Under the pieces are notes generated by a model that did no database searches, was not told where the DNA came from, and saw only the letters and a list, made by a program, of their open reading frames with translations. DNA of 64,000 bases, taken from Geranomyces variabilis (Eukaryota; Chytridiomycota; Chytridiomycetes; Spizellomycetales; Powellomycetaceae). Position 1 is the stretch's first letter, and every line of letters starts with the position of its first letter. The position numbers were made by a program, and so were the translations under genes. The stretch covers positions 1 through 64,000 of the forward strand of contig JADGJP010000028.1 of assembly GCA_027603065.1 (NCBI GenBank), read 5' to 3'. Of this stretch, positions 56,168-64,000 are shown in pieces.

Positions 56168-58382
56168 ATGCGAAGGACTCGGACCGGCGGTCCTTGTTCT
56201 CCCGAAATAACTGCCCGCTTAGACTGCAGCCAGTCCCCCGAAGCCAATCCTCTGCATGGCCAGGTTCTCGACCCCGCACAGAAAGGGACGCGCGCGCTCT
56301 CAGGCGTACACTGTTCCAAGTGCCACTTCTACGTCAAGGCAGAGCCTACAGACAAAGTCGCAGAGCTCTTCCGGCTGGATTCGCCGGCAGCACCTCCAAG
56401 TGCGACGACGATATGCTGGTGCCGTGTGGGCGAGGACGCTTCGCTCGAGGACACCGCCAAAGTAAAGCATGAGTTTGCGGCGGACAAGCAACTTACGGCG
56501 ACAGGCGCGCTTCGGGAATCCGGCGAGGCGTCATTTCGCTGCGTGGACGGCTGCCCGTCGCCAACCGACAAGCGCTCGTGGTGGAGATGGCTAATCCTCT
56601 GCGAAAACTGCTCCAAAGGGTTTCATCCAGAGTGCGTTCTCGCTGGGTTTGAAACCGAAAATAGCACGCCAAACCCAACGCAGCAGAAATCAATACTAGG
56701 CGAAAGACGATTCTTCTGCCCTGCGCAAGAGTGCCAGGACGCGCAGGCGCGATTGCTGGCCACTGCACACGGCACAAATGGTGTCAAGCGTGAACGCGGC
56801 GCGCTAACAGCGGACAATGTTGGGGTCGATGAGGAACTCAAATGCGAGCAGATTTGCAATTTGGTGACTTCTTCTGCCCGCTGGCGAGTTAAGAAGGAGG
56901 CATTTCGCTGCGTGGATAGCTGCCCATCGCCAACCGACAAGCGCTCGTGGTGGAGATGGCTAATCCTCTGCAAAAACTGCTCCAAAGGTTTTCATCCGGA
57001 GTGCGTGCTCGCCGGGTATGAAACCGAAAATAGCACACCAAACCCGAAACAGCAGAAATCATTACTAGGCAAACAGAAATTCTTCTGCCCAGCGCTAGAG
57101 TGCCAGCACGCGCAGGCGCGCTTGCCGGCAACTGCTCACAGCAGGAACGGTCTCAAGCGCCAGTGCGGCGAACGCGGCGCGTCAGTGGCAGTTGGGGTTG
57201 ATGACGAAATCAAGCGAGAGGCTGGACCCAGCAAGCGAGTCAAGAAAGAAGCGCGAAATACCGAAGTCATCACTATACCTGAAGAATCCAACGACTGGAA
57301 TATAGTCTTCATTCCTGGCGACAGGCTCGAAGTAGACACGGCAGCCATGAATCTCCACCCGCTTCCTGTTGTCGGATCACCTCACCTCCGGTTCAAGCGC
57401 AGACTGATTACAGCATGTTTAGGTGGCAGCGAGGAGTGCACATTCCCCAGAATTGCAGCAAAACGATACCAGATAACGCAGCTGGATGGTGGACAGCGGG
57501 TGGAATATGCTACGCTCATGCCCGACTGGAACCCGGATCTGCCCACCGCGCCCGGACACCACGGGTCTTACATGACCTCGCGCGCGTTTGTCGTGAGAGA
57601 GGCCCGAGAGTTGTTTCCAAGACGACCCGATGGCTGGGAGTACTTGGGAACATATAACATATCCAAGTTCCGCGTTCTTCGAAAAGAGGGCATTGCAACC
57701 TTGTCAGAACAGGTTCGTAGATCTTTTGCTGATTTTGAGTGTGACGGCGTGGGACCCTTTTGCTTCCATTCTTACGCCTTGACTTTTTCTCTAAACCTCG
57801 TCTCGGGGGGGTTTTTTTTTGTTTTTTAAAAAGGTAAAAAACAACTTTGCTAGGGGCATGATTATGCGTGAATGGGGGCAAAAAGTCCTTAAATCTGCTG
57901 GATTCGAAGACTTTCCAAAGGGCGCCGAGGGCATCGCTCGTGCCGGCCGCGAGCTGCGTGCGGGCAACATACCGCTCACCGTCGGCCTGCTTGAATGTAT
58001 TGGATTCAACTATCGCTTGCGGGACTTGCTTGTGCGAGCAGAAGCAAATGCGAGGTTCTTCAACTATAAGCGGCATAAGAAGTTGGCTAGCGGTGAGTGG
58101 GAGCGGATCCAGATTCCAGAGGATGATGTGCAGGAGGAAGATGATTCTGTGGGTGTGGTGGCTGAGAATGAGCGGGTAGGTAGACGTGTGAAGCGCAAAG
58201 CTAGGCGTATTCGGCGCGATTTTCGGCGCGATTTAAGACGTGAAAGACGCACTGCGCCAGAGTGCTGTCATCTGGTGTCTGATGACGAGCAGGAGGCGGG
58301 CGGCGGGCGCCATGGCGCGAGTGACACTGGCGAAAGCGATGTTGGCATGGACGACATAGATGACAGCGACTTTGAGATGTAA
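56168..58382 (+). CDS. Nuclear protein with duplicated PHD-like zinc finger and DUF6697-like domain, 2 exons
   Basis: Exons 56168-57712 and 57834-58382 give 697 codons. A Cys-rich N-terminal piece (GVHCSKCHFYV; ICWCRVGED) is followed by two near-identical zinc-finger modules (FRCVDGCPSPTDKRSWWRWL, ILCENCSKGFHPECVLAG, FFCPAQECQ and its copy) with PHD-like Cys4-His-Cys3 spacing. The region EYATLMPDWNPDLPTAPGHH to PDGWEYLGTYNISKF and the following helices resemble the DUF6697 domain of fungal proteins (proline-glycine loop then W-YLG-Y). The C-terminus is basic (RRVKRKARRIRRDFRR) then acidic. PHD-like fingers suggest chromatin binding. The first ATG is uncertain because the frame is open upstream. 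Confidence 0.72.
56524..57150 (+). repeat. Two tandem copies of a zinc-finger module inside one exon
   Basis: About 240 bp starting near 56527 (tttcgctgcgtggacggctg) recurs from 56899 (tttcgctgcgtggatagctg) with few changes, separated by a diverged linker. Recent in-frame duplication. Confidence 0.9.
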
Positions 58383-58510
58383 ATGCGCCTTTGTATAATG
58401 TTATTTGACCGCTTTTGCGAAAAATGGATAAATATGAAGGCTACGGGGTAGTGGGAGAGAATCAGACCGGCCGATCAACAGTAAGAAAAAGCAACAACCG
58501 TCGCCCCTCT

Positions 58511-60952
58511 TCAATCCTTCCCGCTGTCCTCCTTCAGCGTCACAGTACGGTTCACAACATATTTGCCCCCCGCAATATCCGAATCCTTATCGACGCAGAA
58601 GTATCCCGTGCGCAAAGCCTGGAACTTGTCCTCTACTCTGCGAAGCCTCAACCCTACGTCGGCCATCGCGCGCGGGACAACGACCAGGGAGTTCGGGTTA
58701 ATGTCCGACAAGAACCCGCCGGGAACCTCGCGCTCGTTAGTCGGGTCCGCATGCAGGAACAGCTCCGAATAAAGCCGAACTTCGAGCTCGACGGGACTGT
58801 GGTGCGCGGGCGAGTGCGCAACCCAGTGGATGTACGTTTTCGGCCGCTTGACATCAGCGGTGTTTTCATACCGCGCTTTGACTTCAATGACTTTGCCTGC
58901 AGCGTCTTTGACGACCTCGGTCGCGGTGATGGGATAGGGCACGTTGAGCAGTCCGACGGCGCCGCCGGGCACAAGGCGGAAGAAATTCGCGTCAGCCGTT
59001 TCGCGAAAATCGCTGCGCTCGATATACACCGTGTTTGTAAATGGCAGGTCGCGCGTGCCCATCGAGTCGTCCCGCGGTTTGTTCTGCACCGTCAGCAGCT
59101 CAAGGTGGTCGGCGGGCAGGTTGGTGATTGTGATTTTCAGCGGGTCGAGGACGAGCATCAGGCGCGGTGCAATCTCGTTCAGATGCTCGCGAACGACATT
59201 TTCGAGCCGACTGGGCAAGGTCGTGCTGTTGGCGGTCGTGACGCCGAGGTCGCGCACAAAGGCGTTGACCGACTCGGGTGTGAAACCACGGCGGCGAATG
59301 CCCGCCATTGTATACATGCGTGGGTCGTCCCAGCCATTAACGTGCTTCTCATCCACAAGCTGCTTCAGCTTACGTTTGGACATGACGGAGTGCGCGAGCC
59401 GCAACCGCCCGTACTCCCACTGCACAGGCTTGTAAATTTCGAGCGCGTCGACCAGCCAATAGTATGATTCCCGCGACAGCGTGAACTCGGTTGTGCACAG
59501 CGAGTGTGTAATATCCTCGAACGAATCCACTAGGCAGTGGGTAAAGTCGTAGGTCGGGTAGATACACCACTGGTCGCCGGTGCGGTGGTGCGGCGCTTTA
59601 AGAATGCGGTATGCGACAAGATCCCAGAACTGAGGGTTGGGGTTATTCATGTCCATCTTCATCCGCACAAATGCCTCCTTAGGCTCGTACTCGCCATTCT
59701 TCATCTTTTCAAACTCTGCCAGCGACTCGGCGATGGGCCGGTTGCGGTGAATACATTCCCGGCGCGGGCCTCGCTCCTCGCCGCCGCGGTCAGCCTTGAT
59801 CTGCTCACCGGTGCAGTGGCAAACATATGCCTTGTCTTTTTTGATCAGCTCGATCGCCAGCTCGTACAGCTTCTGGAAGTGGTCCGACGAGTAGGTAATG
59901 TCCGTCGGAGTGAATCCGAGCCACTGGACAGTCTCGAGGATTGAGTCGAAGTAGATTTTCTCCTCAGCACCCGGGTTGGTGTCGTCGTAGCGAAGGTTGG
60001 TGACGCCTCCAAATGCGGCGGCGTAACCAAAGTTGACGTTAATAGCCTTGGCGTGGCCAATGTGGAGGAAACCATTGGGTTCCGGTGGGAACCGCGTAAC
60101 GACCTTTCCGCCCGTCCGCTTGAGGTGGTCCTCCATTAGCTTTTTGTTAATCTGAGGGTTTTCGCCAACTTTGTGCAACTTGGCGAGCTCGCCTTCAAAG
60201 ATAAAGCGCGAGCTTTTCGCAGCCTCGGCGATTCTGCTGACTGTCGGGCCGGATGTTGTGGTTGCAGCTGCAGCGGCCTTTGCTGGCTGTTTTGCGGCTT
60301 TCGCTGCCTTTTCCGCCTTTGCCTAAAGGGAGAATGTCCATATGTTGGTCAAGATACTTCGAAGGAGTCTTCAACCACGACCCAGACATACCTTTGCCTT
60401 CAAATCATCCCGCTCATCCTTGGGACCAAGAATCGCCAGGATCTGCTTGTCCAGCTCCTCCTTCACATGTAACGAGTTTGCCCACCGCAGCGAGGAGCGC
60501 AATGCGCCCAGCAGCTGGCCCGTGAGCTGGTAGCGCTTCTCATCCAAATCCTTCTTCTTTTCCGCCAGCAGCGCCGCGACGGCCTTGCTCACATCCTCCA
60601 GCGTAACAACGACACCGACGCCGCAGTCGAGGTCGAACGCAACATCCGAGATCTCGCCTGTCGGGTCGATCTTCTCCACATGTTTGATACCAGCAGTGAC
60701 TTGGTCGTTGGATGTGAGTTTGCCAGCGGCGATGGCCTTTGCAATGTATGACAGATGCGGGAGGGCTTTTGGCGAGACTGTGGATGCGAGGTGGTAGTAG
60801 AGGGCCCCGGTGGAGCGGTCGACGTCGCCGGAAACACCAGCGGCGGCGAGCACGGCGGAGAGGTTTGCAGAGAGTTTTTTGTTTCCGGCGGTTTCTTTTG
60901 CCTTTGCGGCGCTGAGGCCGATGCGCTCGAACGAGGCTGCGAGGGGGTCCAT
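58511..60952 (-). CDS. GLN4: Glutaminyl-tRNA synthetase, cytosolic, 2 exons
   Basis: Exons 60952-60392 and 60322-58511 give 790 codons. The eukaryotic N-terminal YqeY-like domain (MDPLAASFERIGLSAAKAKE .. LRWANSLHVKEELDKQIL) and a Lys/Ala linker precede the class I catalytic core: TRFPPEPNGFLHIGHAKAIN (HIGH), RYDDTNPGAEE, CIYPTYDFTHCLVDSFEDIT and VMSKRKL (KMSKS equivalent). The anticodon-binding beta-barrels end ADVGLRLRRVEDKFQALRTG. It charges tRNA-Gln with glutamine in the cytosol. All active-site motifs are present. It diverges from the hydratase gene across 158 bp. Confidence 0.97.
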
Positions 60953-61110
60953 CTGGGGCAGAGTGTGGGTGGGGTGCTGTTGCCGCGGACGGTGATTAGC
61001 ACGAGGCAAACGGCGCAAGTCGGGAGAGCGAAGAGTCACAAGGCTCACCCGTCCCCGCTCATTCTCCCATCTCCCATCCTCCCATCTTCCTTTCCACTCT
61101 CACTTTCACA

Positions 61111-62682
61111 ATGGCCGACCAGACGTTTGGACCAACTCGCTTCGACTACACCGAGCGCGACCTCGCCCTCTATGCCCTCGGCGTCGGCGCGACCCGCGAG
61201 GACCTTGCGCTCGTGTACGAGAACCACGAAGACTTTACCGCGCTGCCCAGTTTCGGCGTCGTGCCCTCGTTCTCGACAGTTATGGAGACGCCCTTTGGCG
61301 ATTTCATTCCGAACTTCAACCCTGTGAGTGAGGAAAGCGCAAGGATTGGGCAATGTCATGGCAGCGGTGGGCAAGCGTGGGCGGAGCACTGGAGGACCAC
61401 AAGGGACACAAGCTGACAGGCTCTCCTACTGTGTTTGCATTTTCATGTTTGCAGATGCTCCTTCTCCACGGCGAGCAGTACCTTGAGCAGCGCGCTCCCG
61501 TTCCGACATCCGGCACTCTTATTACCACGGGCAAGATCGTCGATATTGTCGACAAGGGCAAAGGCTGCGTCGTGGTAATGGGCACCGAGACCAAAGACGA
61601 AGACGGCAACCTAATCTACTACAACGAATTCTCCAACTTTATCCGCGGCACAAAGGGCGTCGGCAACAAAACGGGCAAAGAGCGCGGCGCGGCAACCGCG
61701 CTCAACGAGGCGCCCAAACGCGCTCCCGATGCCGTCGTGACGGAAAAGACGACGGAAAACCAGGCCGCACTGTACCGTCTAAGCGGCGATTACAACCCTT
61801 TGCACATTGACCCCAACATGTCGAAAATTGGCGGCTTTGATGTGCCGATTTTGCACGGCTTGTGCAGCTTTGGCATTGCGGCAAAGCACGTGTTTAAGCA
61901 GTATGCCAACTCGGACCCCGCGCGCGTCAAGAGCATTAAAGCACGTTTCAGCAAGCATGTGTTTCCCGGTGAAACTCTGCGTACTGAGATGTGGAAGGAA
62001 GGAAACAAGATTATTTTCCAGGTCCGCGTGGTTGAGCGCGACGTGCTGGCGATTTCGAACGCTGCGGTGGAGCTTGTGCCCGCTGAGGGCGAGGAGGCGT
62101 CTGCGGCGGGTGGTGCCGGCAAGTCGGCTGAGGCAAGCGTTGCAGTGCCTGGCTTTGAGTCGAGCAAGATTTTTGAGACTTTGAAGCTTGGCGTTGAGAC
62201 TGGATCGGAGGAGGAGCGGAAAGCCCGGGTCCAAAAGGTGCGTAGGGGATCTCATGACCTGCGTTGCGGTAGGCGCACATCCGGTTGGAAATCTCATCTT
62301 TTGAGCTTTTGTTGTTTTGACAGGTCAAAGCCGTCTTCCAATTCGACATCACCAACTCTGCAGGCAAGACCTCGTCATGGTACATTGACCTCAAAAACCC
62401 GCCGGGTGCCGTCGGCGCCGGGCCAGCGCCCGGAAAAGCCGACGCCACCGTCATCATCTCGGACGCCGACTTTGTCACCCTCGCCTCGGGCAAGGCCAAC
62501 GCACAAAAGATGTTTATGGCGGGCAAGATTAAGGTCAAGGGCCAGATGATGCTCGCAATGGTACGAAAACTTCTCTCAACAACACACGAGTCTTTTCCAT
62601 CTATGACACTAATTTTAACTTGTGCGTGCATCAGAAACTCGACGGTGTCCTGCAAGACGCCAAGAAGAAGAGCAAGCTGTAA
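61111..62682 (+). CDS. Peroxisomal enoyl-CoA hydratase 2 fused to SCP2 domain, 4 exons
   Basis: Exons 61111-61323, 61455-62237, 62324-62560 and 62635-62682 give 426 codons. Residues to about 300 are a double hot-dog (MaoC) hydratase 2: LALYALGVGATREDLALVYE, MLLLHGEQYLEQRAPVPTSG, and the catalytic Asp/His motif ALYRLSGDYNPLHIDP, then GGFDVPILHGLCSFG. An SCP2-like lipid-binding domain follows (VFQFDITNSAGKTSSWYIDL; ADATVIISDADFVTLASGKA; AQKMFMAGKIKVKGQMMLAM), ending in SKL, a PTS1 peroxisome signal. It hydrates trans-2-enoyl-CoA to (3R)-hydroxyacyl-CoA. In human HSD17B4 these domains sit behind a dehydrogenase domain and fungal Fox2 has dehydrogenases too; here none is present, so the oxidation must be done by another protein. 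Confidence 0.95.
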
Positions 62683-62849
62683 ATAATACTGCCATAGTAA
62701 ACCGATGCGGGATCTCAGACTACATAGGGCGTAACTGAGGGACGATAGCCTAGCATTTCGTTGTAGCGTTATTCAATTGGCGGCGAAACTAGGGGTGTAT
62801 AAAACCTAGATCAGGTAGTGGAGCTGGGGGGTCCGCTGTTTAGTGCCCG

Positions 62850-64000
62850 CTACCAGTCCCACGGCGGCACTGTAAGCGCAGGAAGTGTTTCTAATATAAA
62901 CCTCTCGTGCTGTGGGATCCCTCTTTGTGCCCTCGTGGCTAAGGCCAGAACCTCGAGTCGCTGGCGAGTATCGAAGCTCAATAAATATATAATGTCCATG
63001 ATGGTTATGTTGATTAGGGACGGCCCTCTCGAGTTTGCTTGAATCGCCAGTGTACGTAAATGTTGAAATCCCTCCATGGAGTGTGCTCTTTGTGCCTTCT
63101 GCCATTCACGCGGGTTCCTGGGCCGTGTGAATCCCGTTACGAAATCATGCGACAGAGTCTCAAGCTCGGGAACCAGAGCCGCGACTCGGGGCAAACTCAG
63201 CCCCTTTCGGACGTATCCAACAGCGAGATGCTTCACATTCCGCTGCTTCTCCAGCAGGGTAAGCAGCGCCGCACAGCTGAAACTGCCGGCCTGGCCGAAG
63301 CCTTGTAAGCTCAGATGCGTCAGCATTCCCTCCGACCAGTTTTTCGCCCAATATTTCAACGCCGAGCTCGCAAGGCCATGAAAAATATCCGCGGATTCTA
63401 CGCCGCCGATATGTACGCGCCGTAGGTTTGGAAACTGAGTGCCAAGCAGCCGTATGACGCGCGTGTCGCCGCTTACATCCCACCCAGTTTCGAGGACAAA
63501 AGTGTGCACAAGATGTGGGTTGGTCACGCGGCGGAGAATTCTGAGAAGAGCGTCAATGCCGATATTCCGCTGCCAGCAGACGAGGTCAAGCGTCACACTG
63601 CGGACACGGGCCATGCGCACTGGGCAGTCGGATAACGCGCGAAAGAAATTATCAACTGCGGCGGTGGGTCCGCCGGTTGTTGCTGATGCGGCTACAAGGG
63701 GCACAGGTCGCAGATCTAGCAGGCGATGCCAGCCAAGATCGGTCCAGAACGGATGTTGAAGGGAGACTCGTCGCCATTGCCGGTTTACGGCGCCAACGTC
63801 GAGCAGCACGGGGCGGCAATGGCGGCGAGACGGCACGCGGTTTATTGTGAGTGTCGGGTGGTAGCGGCCTTTGCCGCGCTTGCTGTCGTCGGTCCAGTCG
63901 TGACGGATAAGCGTCCTGCTGCTGCTGTTGTCGTCTTTCCACATCTCGCGCGAGACGACGCAGGTGCCGTCGGTCCATGGCGTTCCGCACCGCAGGCCGT
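62850..64000 (-). CDS. F-box/LRR-type protein, 5' end possibly outside the window
   Basis: An ATG at 63944 gives 364 codons, but the frame stays open to the window edge (GLRCGTPWTDGTCVVSRE..), so the start may lie beyond. The N-terminal part has an F-box-like pattern (VLLDVGAVNRQWRRVSLQHP), followed by leucine-rich segments (ALSDCPVRMARVRSVTLDLV; FPNLRRVHIGGVES; LKYWAKNWSEGMLTHLSL; LRTLAIQANSRG). F-box proteins pick SCF ubiquitin-ligase substrates. Such families are large and fast-evolving in early-diverging fungi. The F-box is weak, so this rests on pattern only. Confidence 0.6.
   Translation of the reverse strand, partial: GLRCGTPWTDGTCVVSREMWKDDNSSSRTLIRHDWTDDSKRGKGRYHPTLTINRVPSRRHCRPVLLDVGAVNRQWRRVSLQHPFWTDLGWHRLLDLRPVPLVAASATTGGPTAAVDNFFRALSDCPVRMARVRSVTLDLVCWQRNIGIDALLRILRRVTNPHLVHTFVLETGWDVSGDTRVIRLLGTQFPNLRRVHIGGVESADIFHGLASSALKYWAKNWSEGMLTHLSLQGFGQAGSFSCAALLTLLEKQRNVKHLAVGYVRKGLSLPRVAALVPELETLSHDFVTGFTRPRNPREWQKAQRAHSMEGFQHLRTLAIQANSRGPSLINITIMDIIYLLSFDTRQRLEVLALATRAQRGIPQHERFILETLPALTVPPWDW

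Overview
This window looks like nuclear DNA of a fungus, most likely a zoosporic, chytrid-type one. Its genes are split by many short GT-AG introns (mostly about 50-110 bp). It carries fungal-style genes (DHA2-type drug transporter, P450, DUF1295 reductase) beside genes typical of flagellated or early-diverging lineages: two class C (glutamate/GABA-B-like) seven-helix receptors and a long coiled-coil protein whose N-terminus resembles the axonemal protein CCDC40. The assignment is inference; no rRNA or mitochondrial marker is present. Exon borders were read by hand from splice motifs, phase and family alignment. Where I call a model phase-consistent, the summed exon lengths are a multiple of three.

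Layout. 1-666: 3' end of a repeat-protein gene with four near-identical 30-residue units punctuated by LEKR dibasic sites, reminiscent of Kex2-processed repeat precursors. 1.5-3 kb (-): CCDC97-like protein. 3.2-5 kb (-): DHA2-type MFS exporter. 6-8.3 kb (-): FAR1/AFT-type zinc-finger transcription factor. 9.9-17.4 kb: a divergent pair of large receptors (kelch ectodomain, filamin/Ig-like repeats, class C 7TM core, PH-like tail), the most striking feature here. 18-20.3 kb (+): coiled-coil protein. 20.5-20.9 kb (-): small membrane protein. 21.5-23.3 kb (+): cytochrome P450. 23.5-25.4 kb (+): TPR-like, Ett1/Nro1-like protein. 25.6-26.6 kb (-): DUF1295 membrane reductase. 26.8-27.2 kb: a possible virus-derived relic next to an AT-rich repeat. 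27.4-28.4 kb (-): unknown coiled-coil protein. 29-29.9 kb (+): PDCD5. 31.1-32.4 kb (+): mitochondrial 3-hydroxyacyl-CoA dehydrogenase. 32.6-35.8 kb (-): CCDC40-like coiled coil. 36.4-38.7 kb (-): CLASRP/SWAP splicing protein. 39-43.7 kb (+): coatomer alpha. 44-45 kb (-): arginase. 46.3-48.3 kb (-): two-RRM protein. 49.4-52.2 kb (+): ribosomal proteins S8 and S11 in tandem. 52.4 kb (-): tRNA-Val(AAC). 52.9-53.9 kb (-): BTB protein. 54.3-55.8 kb (-): multi-pass membrane protein with an assembly gap in one intron. 56.2-58.4 kb (+): nuclear protein with a duplicated PHD-like finger. 58.5-61 kb (-): glutaminyl-tRNA synthetase. 61.1-62.7 kb (+): stand-alone peroxisomal hydratase-2/SCP2 protein. 62.8-64 kb (-): F-box/LRR-type protein at the right edge.

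Functional threads: fatty-acid beta-oxidation (mitochondrial HADH; SKL-ended hydratase 2/SCP2), translation (RPS8, RPS11, GlnRS, tRNA-Val, Ett1-like), RNA processing (CLASRP, CCDC97-like, RRM protein), membrane sensing and transport (two class C receptors, another multi-pass protein, MFS exporter) and possible peptide secretion (the repeat precursor). Several neighbours are divergent pairs on short intergenic regions: the two receptors, CLASRP/COPA, GlnRS/hydratase. No rRNA, CRISPR array, intact transposon or centromere/telomere repeat was seen.
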